Source: JAEUQQ01 sp963697285 (GTDB lineage: Bacteria; Acidobacteriota; Vicinamibacteria; Vicinamibacterales; JAFNAJ01). From it: 64,000 nucleotides of DNA. The translations under genes were made by a program, and so were the position numbers. Shown piece after piece: positions 54,650 to 62,369 of the stretch. The notes under the pieces were generated by a model. It did not search any database, was not told the DNA's origin, and worked only from the letters and a program-made list of their open reading frames with translations. Positions within the stretch are counted from its first letter, which is position 1. Every line of letters begins with the position of its first letter. Location of the stretch: contig CAVONI010000016.1 in assembly GCA_963697285.1 (NCBI GenBank), positions 1 to 64,000 on the forward strand. Direction: 5' to 3'.

Positions 54650-54718
54650 GCGGGATTGTAGATCCGGCGACGCCGTGTCGCCCGGACGGGGCGTGATCCG
54701 GTTCAGGGCCAGGTGTAG

Positions 54719-54740
54719 GGGCCGCACCCCTGTGCGGCCC
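54719..54740. repeat. GC-rich palindromic repeat, left border of the three-copy array
   Basis: GGGCCGCAC-CCCT-GTGCGGCCC with the extended left flank (GTGTCGCCCGGACGGGGCGTG further upstream). It stands 27 bases before the first 163-bp unit, the same distance as at the inverted 58.9 kb copy. Confidence 0.88.
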
Positions 54741-54767
54741 GGGCACGTGACGTGGCAGGGTAACGGG

Positions 54768-55240
54768 GTGTCGCGCTGTCGGTGCGCCCCCGTGCAGGGC
54801 TCGCGCCGCCGGGCATTTGCTCTCGCGGTCGGGACCTGCATTCATGCGGACGGTGTACACCCACGCCCGCGTGCCGCAAACGCCCGACGTCGTGTCGCCC
54901 GGATGGGGCTGGTGACATGCGTCGGTGGCGGTGTCGCGCTGTCGGTGCGCCCCCGTGCAGGGCTCGCGCCGCCGGGCATTTGCTCTCGCGGTCGGGACCT
55001 GCACTCGTGCGGACGCTGTACAACCACGCCCGCGTGCCGCAAACGCCCGACGTCGTGTCGCCCGGATGGGGCTGGTGACATGCGTCGGTGGCGGTGTCGC
55101 GCTGTCGGTGCGCCCCCGTGCAGGGCTCGCGCCGCCGGGCATTTGCTCTCGCGGTCGGGACCTGCACTCGTGCGGACGCTGTACACCCACGCCCGCGTGC
55201 CGCAAACGCCCGACGTCGTATCGCCAGGACGGGGCGTGAT
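54768..55240. repeat. Three-copy tandem array of a 163-bp repeat
   Basis: Units begin with GTGTCGCGCTGTCGGTGCGC at 54768, 54931 and 55094, exactly 163 bases apart; the third loses its end near 55240. Copies two and three are almost identical. Each unit holds an inverted repeat: CGCCGGGCATTTGC (54970-54983 in unit two) and GCAAACGCCCGACG (55039-55052) match at 12 of 14 positions and could form a long hairpin. No convincing gene lies in the whole 54650-55363 stretch: reading frames in it merely repeat the same peptide. Confidence 0.9.
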
Positions 55241-55262
55241 CAGGTTCAACGGCCAGGTGTAG

Positions 55263-55284
55263 GGGCCGCACCCCTGTGCGGCCC
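55263..55284. repeat. GC-rich palindromic repeat, right border of the three-copy array
   Basis: GGGCCGCAC-CCCT-GTGCGGCCC with the same left flank as the border at 54719, so the array is framed by two directly repeated palindromes. Confidence 0.88.
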
Positions 55285-55363
55285 GGGCGCGTGACGCTGC
55301 GGGGAACACGGGAAGCACGCTGTTGTGGCCAACGTCGCGTCGGCGTGCCTCGCACGCGAGCCC

Positions 55364-55955
55364 CTACCCGCGAGGGCCCTTGTCTCCCCACAGCAACGCC
55401 AGGTCGATCGGCAACTCGTCGAACGGTTCGACCCGAACGACGACACTGCCAGCGTGCAGCGCGAGCCTGACCCACCTGTCATCGTCGAGACGCAGTGCTT
55501 CGAGCGTTCGCTCCATGGGATCGACGAGCCATGCATACGGTACGCGGTGCTGGGCATAGACGTGCAGTTTCCTGCCGCGGTCGAGCATCTCCGTGGATGG
55601 CGACAACACTTCGCAGACCCAGTCGGGCGCGAACTCGAAGAAGGCGGTAGTTGGAAGTTCGGGCATCCGTCTCCGCCGCCACCCCGCGAGGTCTGGCACG
55701 ACGACGTGGTGCTCGAGGTGAAGTTCGGGTTCGGCAAGGATGTGCCAGCCGTCTGCCGATGGTCGCCCGAAGTCGAATGCCGGCTTCAGCAAGGCCAGGG
55801 ACCGACGAACTCGCCTCGGCATGGCGCGGCGCGGGCCTGGGCGACGTCCACAGTTCCCCGTCAATGATCTCCGCGACGAGGATGTCTGACACCGCGAGCA
55901 GATCGTCGTAGGTGGCCGGGCGTCCAAGATCGACTCGTGGCATGGCAGGCATCAT
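55364..55955 (-). pseudogene. Uma2 family gene interrupted by a +1 frameshift
   Basis: The N-terminal part (from about 55943-55955) reads MPRVDLGRPATYDDLLAVSDILVAEIIDGELWTSPRPAPRHAEASSS, the canonical Uma2 opening. One extra base in a C run on the coding strand (plus-strand G at about 55798-55800) shifts the frame. After correction it continues LALLKPAFDFGRPSADGWHILAEPELHLEHHVVVPDLAGWRR, then VCEVLSPSTEMLDRGRKLHVYAQHRVPYAWLVDP, with the candidate Asp in VPDLAGW and Glu in CEVLSPS. The repaired protein is about 195 residues, a normal length. It belongs to a different Uma2 subgroup from the copy at 46 kb. Its 3' side borders the 163-bp array. Either the base is an error or the gene is freshly inactivated. 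Confidence 0.82.
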
Positions 55956-56139
55956 GCGCTTGGCTGTGCAGGCGTTGCGCCAGACAGCACTCGCGCGAAT
56001 TGCACGTGAAATCCGACGATCGCGCCGAATCACGGCCTCGTGGCGGTCAACGCGCGTTTCCTCACGGCAACGCACGTTGCTGGGGACTATGAAGGCCGAC
56101 GACGACGATGGCATCGTCGGGGAGGCGAAGGCAAGGGAT

Positions 56140-58125
56140 TCAGGCGGAAGGCACTCCCAGTCCCACGAGGTAGTCGTAGGTCTCGTCGTAGAACGATGGA
56201 TCCCTTGTGGGATCTGAAGCATCGCCGGGCGGAATGAAGATCGCCATCCCTTGCCGTGCCCTCGTGAGAAGAACGCGGTAGGCGTTCAACTGGTAACGCC
56301 TGCGTGAGTCCTTCTTGATCGCTTCCCACTTCGCTCCGCGGAAGGCATGATGACGCCAGCCGCCATGTCGGAATCGAAGATCCGCGTCCCATGCAATGCA
56401 TGCCCAGTCGACCTCGAGTCCTTGGACTTGGAACTCTGTTGCTGCATCCTCCAGATAGTCGCTTGAGCGCGTGTCTTGGCGGTCTGCCAGGAACCAATGC
56501 ACGGGATCGACACTGACCCTGAGGTCGATCGCGTGTGGCTTCAGCCTGAAGGCCTGGGAAGAAGCGACGAGCCCAATGCGCTCGGACCCCCGAGCCTGGG
56601 TGCGCAACCATGCTCGAGCCGTGCCAAGGTCCCTGGTGACCACGATCGGATAGGTCCTCGACATGTCAGCAACAAGCTGACGGGCCCGGTCGACATCGCA
56701 ATCCAGCAGCGCCTTGACGAACGCCGAGACGCGTGCAGATCGAAACGATCGCATCGACGTCGAGAGGTGCAGGCGATCGTCGTCGTTCACATTGACACGG
56801 GTCCGCATGCCGCGCAGCGACTCGCCAGCGGCGTACTCCGAATCCACAAGGTTGGGTGACACGTAGGTCCGCCAGTGGGGAAACCCGTCGGCAAGCGCGT
56901 TCAACCACTCCGATATGCCAGCCTCGCCGGTGTGGATCTCCTGCCCGCCCCCGACGAGACACACGATAGCAGCCCACCCTGCGTGCCGGTCGAGGTACGA
57001 GATCAAGAACGCAGGCTCCGAGTAGGCGAAGTCAGGAATGCCCTTGCGACGTTTCATGAAGCTGGCGGTCTGCTCCCTGTCCCATGCACGCTGGGCCTCG
57101 TCGAAGATGACCACGTGGTCGTCAGGTGCGCTGCTGGTACGAACTCCCTCGTCGCGGAAGTGGTGAATGTTCTGGATGAACGGTTTCACCTGCTGGCGGA
57201 CGGCGCCCTTTCGCGCCGTCGGACCGAGCCGGCTAAGCTCGTCGCGTACCAGCGCCTCTCGGAGCACCGCCACGAGTGGCCCGTTCCCGGACAGAAACAC
57301 AGCTCGGCCGTCTCCGTAGTCACGGCGACGAGTTGCGACATCGAGCCCCACGAGGGTCTTCCCTGCCCCTGGTACGCCAGTGACGAACACGATTGACTTC
57401 TCATTCATGCGCCGGGCTCGGTCGACAATCTCTTCGACGGCCTTGGATGTGACCTGTAGATTGCGAGCGCCGGCATCGTTTCGGGTGATGGCATCGACGG
57501 TGTGGCGGGAATACAGCGCTCGCGCAGCTTCCACGATCGTCGGGGTTGGCTGATAGGGGGCGCGCCCCCAGTTTGCTCCGTCGATGTCGTCCCCCGACGA
57601 AAGGGCGAGTCCCTCCTCGACAACACGAGCGATGTCCATTGGCGCGCAGTGCCTGGGCGGACGGCTCCCATCGCGGTGCGTGGGAAGCCACGACTCGTCG
57701 GAACGCCCGGCGGCAGTAGCCACGAGGATGGGCAAGACCGGAACGGGATGACTCGCCTGGTGGAAGTTCTTGAGGTCCAGGGCGTAGTCCCAGGCCTGGT
57801 TGTGTGCTGCGACCGAGAATTGCTGCTCGCCGCACTTGAACTCGATCGGAAACACCGCCGGGCCGATGACAAGAACCGCGTCGATCCGACTTCCCAGCCG
57901 TGGCACCTCGAACTCAAGAAAGAGGGTGCCGGCGAAGCCAGCGAGGGATCGTTTGAGGATCTGCAGTTCCTCAGTCCAAGCCGCCACCTGCGTGGTGTCG
58001 ACGTTCGCGTGAACGTGTCTCGACGTTAGGCGTCCGACGACGGTAGCATGCGGGGTCGCGAGGAACTCATCGATGCTCGCGTAGTAGAACGCCGGCACGG
58101 CACGACGAGCGTCAACGACCGTCAC
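56140..58125 (-). CDS. DUF2075 (Schlafen-type) helicase with N-terminal nuclease-like domain
   Basis: A 661-residue protein. The first 110 residues look like a PD-(D/E)xK nuclease: FLEFEVPRLGSRIDAVLVIG with Asp82, then FPIEFKCGE with Glu95-x-Lys97. A P-loop helicase domain of the DUF2075 family follows: Walker A GVPGAGKT with Lys256, Walker B VVIFDEAQRAWD, QEIHTGEAGI, and the C-terminal YQLNAYRVLLTRARQG helicase motif VI-like segment. Proteins of this type are found in bacterial defence regions; a role in cutting or unwinding foreign DNA is inference. The GC content looks lower than in its neighbours, which suggests acquisition by transfer. It lies between two inverted copies of the 163-bp repeat, next to the broken Uma2 gene. 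The start at 58125 is the first in-frame start and needs no trimming. Confidence 0.85.
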   Translation of the reverse strand: MTVVDARRAVPAFYYASIDEFLATPHATVVGRLTSRHVHANVDTTQVAAWTEELQILKRSLAGFAGTLFLEFEVPRLGSRIDAVLVIGPAVFPIEFKCGEQQFSVAAHNQAWDYALDLKNFHQASHPVPVLPILVATAAGRSDESWLPTHRDGSRPPRHCAPMDIARVVEEGLALSSGDDIDGANWGRAPYQPTPTIVEAARALYSRHTVDAITRNDAGARNLQVTSKAVEEIVDRARRMNEKSIVFVTGVPGAGKTLVGLDVATRRRDYGDGRAVFLSGNGPLVAVLREALVRDELSRLGPTARKGAVRQQVKPFIQNIHHFRDEGVRTSSAPDDHVVIFDEAQRAWDREQTASFMKRRKGIPDFAYSEPAFLISYLDRHAGWAAIVCLVGGGQEIHTGEAGISEWLNALADGFPHWRTYVSPNLVDSEYAAGESLRGMRTRVNVNDDDRLHLSTSMRSFRSARVSAFVKALLDCDVDRARQLVADMSRTYPIVVTRDLGTARAWLRTQARGSERIGLVASSQAFRLKPHAIDLRVSVDPVHWFLADRQDTRSSDYLEDAATEFQVQGLEVDWACIAWDADLRFRHGGWRHHAFRGAKWEAIKKDSRRRYQLNAYRVLLTRARQGMAIFIPPGDASDPTRDPSFYDETYDYLVGLGVPSA

Positions 58126-58213
58126 GCCCGTGATGATACGTCAGGGAACTTCAAACGTCTGACAAGCACCGTGCGCTGGCGGCGCGAGCCTTCGTGGCGA
58201 CGGGGAGGCAACC

Positions 58214-58456
58214 ATGACTGTCTACATCCTCATCCGCGAAGATCAGAACGAACACGGGTACATCGACACCTCGATCGTCGGCGTCTACACGTGCGAGTCC
58301 AAGGCCGACGAGGCGAAGGTGGTCGAGAGCATGCGCGCTCGCGCCGATGGGTTGGTCGTGGAGAACGACGAAAGCCCCGATGGCGAATGGCAGGTGTCGT
58401 GGATGATCCGGGCCCACGACATCGACATGTCGCCAGAACACCCGTCGCCTTTGTGA
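58214..58456 (+). CDS. Small protein of unknown function (80 aa)
   Basis: A short protein (MTVYILIREDQNEHGYIDTS then VGVYTCESKADEAKVVESMRA and WQVSWMIRAHDIDM). It has a strong GGGAGG ribosome site six bases before the ATG, so it is very likely translated. The pattern of a short strand, a surface loop with acidic residues, a KADEAK helix and a final strand resembles small DUF7336-like proteins that are found scattered in bacterial genomes, but I cannot assign it. It diverges from the DUF2075 gene across 88 bases, so the two could share a regulatory region and, perhaps, a function. Confidence 0.7.
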   Translation: MTVYILIREDQNEHGYIDTSIVGVYTCESKADEAKVVESMRARADGLVVENDESPDGEWQVSWMIRAHDIDMSPEHPSPL

Positions 58457-58698
58457 TTGGGTGACCTGTCGCCGTTACGGTCACGAGGCAGGCCCAACGG
58501 CCCGGACAGCGGCGGCAGTTCGTGGTGCGAAATCAGTCAGGTCCGTCGCGCCACCCCCGCCCTCAGCCGCGTTCGTCGATGGGCGGTCGCGGGTCGCGGG
58601 CGTGATCGTACAGCGCCGTCACGATGCAGCGGCGTCCCGACCGCGACGCGGACGCCCAAGACGAACGCGATCACCGGGCGGAACATCCGGAGCGACAC

Positions 58699-58861
58699 GG
58701 CCACCGACGAACGTCACCAGCCCCCTCCGGGCGACACGACGTCGGGCGTTTGCGGCACGCGGGCGTGTTCGTACAGCGTCCGCGGGAATGCAGGTCCCGA
58801 CCGCGAGAGCAAATGCCCGGCGGCGCGAGCCCAGCACCGGGGCGCACCGTCAGCGCGACAC
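58699..58861. repeat. Single inverted copy of the 163-bp repeat
   Basis: One full unit of exactly 163 bases in reverse orientation relative to 54.8 kb, with both conserved arms. The 58457-58970 stretch otherwise holds a palindrome copy and no gene that I can support. Confidence 0.88.
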
Positions 58862-58889
58862 CGCAAGACCCACCAGCGACATCGTGCAC

Positions 58890-58911
58890 GGGCCGCACAG
58901 GGGTGCGGCCC
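58890..58911. repeat. GC-rich palindromic repeat paired with the inverted 163-bp copy
   Basis: GGGCCGCAC-AGGG-GTGCGGCCC, read on the minus strand as the usual CCCT-loop form with the CCAGGTGTA flank. The spacing to the 163-bp unit is 28 bases, matching the 54.7 kb border. Confidence 0.88.
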
Positions 58912-58970
58912 CTACACCTGGTCGGTGAATCCGACCACGCCCCATCCGGGCGACACACCGACCACGCCGA

Positions 58971-61535
58971 TCACCGGTAGGGCGGCACCGACAGCCACGA
59001 TTGGCCATGGTCGCCAATCGGGGCACCTGGAGGCGCAGGCGCCGCAGGAAGCATCTTCGCCGTCTCTCCAGGACGCTCGAGGAATCGCACGATGTCGGCC
59101 GCGAGCAGCGCGTGGCTGGCCTGGTCGGCATCAGACGCCGTGCCCGGCGCCTTGAGGCGCGACGCCAGGGTCTGCAGCTTCCACGACGCGATCGCCCGCA
59201 CCTGGCCGTTCGCCGCAGCCGTCGCCAGCCACGTCATCCTGTCGACGAGCACACGCTCCTGCGCACGACGCACCTCGGCCTCATAGGCCGTCGCCGTCGC
59301 CGCGTCGAACACCGTCGTCGTCAGCCGGTCGATGACCGCCTCGAGGCCGGGGAGGCCCGGATCGACCGCGTGCTGCGCCACCATCCGCGATGCCCGATCC
59401 GGCTGCAGGAGGAAGCCGATCGTCACGTCGGATGCGATCGTCGCCGGCGCCAGTGGATCGAACGTCTCGCCTGTCGTCCGGGCAAACAGCTCGCGGTGCA
59501 TGCCGAAGCCGGGCGGACGCGGCGGAATCGAGTCGAGCAGGGCCTTCGACAGCGTGAGCTCGGATGGCTTCAGCGACGCCATCAGCGCGTCGAGTGCCTT
59601 CTGCTGGTTCGCCGCCGACTCCCACTTCGTCGCCGTCCGCCCGTCGCCACGCATCCCGTAGATGTAGTCCTGGCCCGCCACCATCGACGAGGCCGCCTCG
59701 ACCGCGTATCGGTGGAACATGAAGATCGGCACCAGCGGCTCCTCGATCGTCGCCATCGGCGCACCCGTGCGGATCGTCTTCTCGCCGAGCCGGTTCAGCG
59801 CAGCGCGACGCATCGTGAGCAGTCGCTGCAACTCGTCGGCCTGGTTCGCCCCGTTCGACCACTGGTCGGCCCGTGGATGCGCGTCGGTGTCCTGGTTCGT
59901 GAGGTAGCGGAGGTCACCCGCCCATGCCGTGTCGATGATCTTGCGTAGTTCCGCAGGTGCATCCACGCCAGGTGAGAACTCGCGGTAGCCGTAGTTGATC
60001 GCCACCTTGTCCCACTCGCCGATGTGGTTGGCGTAGGCCTTCGACAGATCGATCGTCCCGTCGGCCTTGAGCTCGACGAGGGGCTGCGGATAGTCCATCA
60101 CCGAGATCCAGCCCTTGCTGCTGTCGTAGTAGTTGTGCCCGAGCCCGAGCGTGTGGCCGACCTCGTGCGCCGAGAGTTGGCGGATGCGCGCCAGCGCCGT
60201 TTCGTAGAGGATCGACGGCCGCTCGCTGCCCGTCTCGTAGGGCGAGAGCAGGCCTTCGAAGATCATGTAGTCCTGCCGATCGCGCAGCGAGCCGAGCGTC
60301 ACCGTCGCCTTGATGATCTCGCCCGTGCGCGGATCGGCGATGGTCGCGCCCGAACTCCATCCCCGCGTCGATCGGTGCACCCAGTTGATCATGTTGTAGC
60401 GGATGTCCATCGGGTCGGCACCCTCCGGCAGCACATCCACCTTGAACGCGTTCGTGAAACCGGCCGCCTCGAAGGCGGTGTTCCACCACCGCGCGCCCAC
60501 CAGCAACGCCGTCTTCACGTCCTCGGGCGCGCCCGAGTCGACCCAGTACTGGATGGGCGCGACCGGATCGCTCGTCGGCGCCGACGGGTTCTTCTTCTGG
60601 AGGCGATGACGCCTGATGTAGCGCAGCACCAACGGCTCGGTCACCGGCGCGCTGAAGTCGACGACGTTCGGCCCGCCGTAGCCAGCTCGGGGATCGTCGA
60701 TGCGCGGCGTGTAGTTGGCGTCGGGCAGCTCGACGAGCGAGACGTGCTCGCGGAGCGTGACCGCGTCAGCCGAGGGCGTCACGCTGGCGACGGTGCCCGA
60801 GAACAGTCCTCCGCCGAAGCCCCCGCCTCCGCCTGCGGCTGCGGCGAGGGAACCTATGGGTGCTGGGCCCTGCGTCGGGCCACTGCCGCCGCCACGGCCG
60901 CCGCCGGGTTCGGCGACGAACGTGAGCGTCATGTCGATCTCGGTGTTCTTCGGGAAGTTCCTGGTGTTGGGCAGGTAGAAGGCGCTGCGCGTGCGATCGA
61001 CGCGATAGGAGCCCGGGCGCAGCGCCCCTCCGGCGCCGTGCACGTCTCGCAGCAGGAAGTCTGTCGCATCGACCAGCACGCGCGCGCCGCTCTCCGACTC
61101 GGCGGCAATCGCGAAGCCCCACAGGATCGACTTCGCGAACGACTCCTCGACCGACTTCCGCTCGAGGGGATTGCGGCTGCTCGACCTGAACGACTGGTTC
61201 GGTTGCACGAGCATGAGGCGCGGCCCCATGCGCTCGAACCGCACGACGCGCCCACCGCCGCTCTGGCCGCGGTCGAGCCCGATGTCGTTGGAGCCGAGCC
61301 CCGCCGACAGGCCGGTCGCGAACAGGAAGTCTCCGTCGAATCGCGACACCTCGATGAACAGCGCCCCCGCGCGCTCGTCCCAGTACAGCGGGAAGTAGCC
61401 GTCGATCTTCTTCATCCCGGCGGTCCGCTCCTCGATCGACGGGATCGATGCCGGACGCTGTGACTGCGCCGCGGAGGGAATGACCAGGGCTGCAAGCAGC
61501 AGGACGCCAACGAAGAAGGTGCACCGTCTGGGCAT
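58971..61535 (-). CDS. Exported zinc-dependent metalloprotease (DUF5117/DUF4953 type)
   Basis: A secreted protein of 854 residues; the ATG at 61535 has an AAGGAG ribosome site and starts the signal MPRRCTFFVGVLLLAALVIPSAAQ. The N-terminal part (YFPLYWDERAGALFIEVSRFDGDFLFATGLSAGLGSNDIGLDRGQ) is the DUF5117 domain. The catalytic domain has the zinc motif HEVGHTLGLGH with His457, Glu458, His461 and the third ligand His467, and a Met-turn SVMDYPQP shortly after, so it is a metzincin-like protease. A Gly-rich linker (about residues 205-250) lies between the two parts. These proteases are abundant in Acidobacteriota and Bacteroidota and probably digest external proteins. The end of the gene borders the inverted 163-bp repeat. 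Confidence 0.88.
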   Translation of the reverse strand: MPRRCTFFVGVLLLAALVIPSAAQSQRPASIPSIEERTAGMKKIDGYFPLYWDERAGALFIEVSRFDGDFLFATGLSAGLGSNDIGLDRGQSGGGRVVRFERMGPRLMLVQPNQSFRSSSRNPLERKSVEESFAKSILWGFAIAAESESGARVLVDATDFLLRDVHGAGGALRPGSYRVDRTRSAFYLPNTRNFPKNTEIDMTLTFVAEPGGGRGGGSGPTQGPAPIGSLAAAAGGGGGFGGGLFSGTVASVTPSADAVTLREHVSLVELPDANYTPRIDDPRAGYGGPNVVDFSAPVTEPLVLRYIRRHRLQKKNPSAPTSDPVAPIQYWVDSGAPEDVKTALLVGARWWNTAFEAAGFTNAFKVDVLPEGADPMDIRYNMINWVHRSTRGWSSGATIADPRTGEIIKATVTLGSLRDRQDYMIFEGLLSPYETGSERPSILYETALARIRQLSAHEVGHTLGLGHNYYDSSKGWISVMDYPQPLVELKADGTIDLSKAYANHIGEWDKVAINYGYREFSPGVDAPAELRKIIDTAWAGDLRYLTNQDTDAHPRADQWSNGANQADELQRLLTMRRAALNRLGEKTIRTGAPMATIEEPLVPIFMFHRYAVEAASSMVAGQDYIYGMRGDGRTATKWESAANQQKALDALMASLKPSELTLSKALLDSIPPRPPGFGMHRELFARTTGETFDPLAPATIASDVTIGFLLQPDRASRMVAQHAVDPGLPGLEAVIDRLTTTVFDAATATAYEAEVRRAQERVLVDRMTWLATAAANGQVRAIASWKLQTLASRLKAPGTASDADQASHALLAADIVRFLERPGETAKMLPAAPAPPGAPIGDHGQSWLSVPPYR

Positions 61536-61629
61536 GAGGACTCCTTGAGTCCGAGATTCTACGCCGGGGCAACAGGGGTCCGCCCATCGTCCGACCGACC
61601 ATGACGACATGGCGCGGCCGCGCCGTGGT

Positions 61630-62028
61630 TCAGTACGACTCGACGTCGAGCCCCGGCACACGCCTGAAGTGCTCGGTGTTCCGGGTCACCACGGGCATCG
61701 CGTAGGCGAGGGCCGTCGCTGCAATCCAGAGGTCGTTCGCGCCGATGAGGCGCCCATCCTCCTGCAGGTGGCGGTAGGCGCGCCCGTAGTGCCAGCTGAC
61801 GTCTGCGGTCGACGCGAGGACGTAGAACGGCGCGATGAAGGCGGCCCAGCGGGCGCGATCGCGCATCGACACGCCTGCGGCCAGTTCTCCGGCGACGATG
61901 AAGGGAAGGTAGAGGCGCGCCTCGTCGTTCGCTTCGAGGAAGGCGACCGCGCGACCCGGCACGCCTCGCTGGTGCTCGCGCTCGAGGTCGATGAGGAAGG
62001 TGGTCTCGAGGATCAGCGGCCGGCCCAC
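61630..62028 (-). CDS. PIN-domain toxin (VapC-like)
   Basis: A 132-residue PIN-domain protein. It reads LILETTFLIDLERE, with Glu8 where most PIN RNases have Asp; Glu48 (AGELAAG), Asp99 (ANDLWIAATAL) and the TRNTEHF segment (117-121) complete the expected active site, although the last acidic position is Glu119 or is missing. The start at 62028 overlaps the end of the antitoxin gene by 16 bases, so the pair is translationally coupled. It should cleave RNA when not bound by its antitoxin. It belongs to a different PIN subgroup from the toxin at 16 kb. The substitution of Asp by Glu may lower activity. Confidence 0.85.
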   Translation of the reverse strand: MGRPLILETTFLIDLEREHQRGVPGRAVAFLEANDEARLYLPFIVAGELAAGVSMRDRARWAAFIAPFYVLASTADVSWHYGRAYRHLQEDGRLIGANDLWIAATALAYAMPVVTRNTEHFRRVPGLDVESY

Positions 62029-62261
62029 TTGTCCTCCGGCTCAGACGTGCGCTGCCTGAGCGCCTCGACACGGTCGAGCTCGTCGGGCGACAGGTGGCTG
62101 CGGCGCGCGCCGAGCAGATCGAGCAACCCGCGCGCCGTGATCGTGTCCTCGGGCCAGGTCGCCCGGAGGACGACCTCACTGAACGACTCGTCGGCATAGC
62201 GGCGCGCGGCCTTCAGCCGCTCGTAGGCCGCATCCTTGAGGGATATCGTCTTTGTGCCCAT
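62013..62261 (-). CDS. Antitoxin (VapB-like, DUF217 type)
   Basis: An 82-residue protein beginning MGTKTISLKDAAYERLKAARRYADESFSEVV, the typical opening of DUF217-type antitoxins (consensus MATKTISI.D.AYERLKA...ESFSEVI). The C-terminal half (LGARRSHLSPDELDRVEALRQ) would wrap the PIN toxin. No Shine-Dalgarno sequence is present and a promoter ends six bases upstream, so the message is probably leaderless. Its stop lies inside the start of the toxin gene. It forms a complete toxin-antitoxin module with the PIN gene. Confidence 0.83.
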   Translation of the reverse strand: MGTKTISLKDAAYERLKAARRYADESFSEVVLRATWPEDTITARGLLDLLGARRSHLSPDELDRVEALRQRTSEPEDKWAGR

Positions 62262-62267
62262 GCATGC

Positions 62268-62297
62268 AATATGCACATCGCACAGAGCGCATGTCAA
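62268..62297 (-). promoter_or_regulatory. Promoter of the second toxin-antitoxin module
   Basis: On the minus strand TTGACA (62292-62297) and CATATT (62268-62273) are 18 bases apart. Only six bases separate the -10 from the ATG at 62261, so transcription should begin at or next to the start codon. A TGCAT-GCAAT-ATGCA dyad covers the -10 and start and may be the antitoxin operator. Confidence 0.65.
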
Positions 62298-62369
62298 TCC
62301 GCAGGGAATCAGGGGCGCCCTGCGTTCGGTGCGCGGCCGCGCGGCGGCGGCAGCCGTTACACTTGGCGA

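Noticed and set aside
54768..55240. Tandem 163-bp array as a CRISPR
   Set aside because: The whole unit repeats with no short direct repeat separated by unique spacers, and no cas gene is near.
54782..55294. Repeated peptide-coding frames in the 163-bp array
   Set aside because: They repeat the same Cys/Arg/Pro-rich peptide in several frames and both strands, lack ribosome sites and are explained by the DNA repeat.
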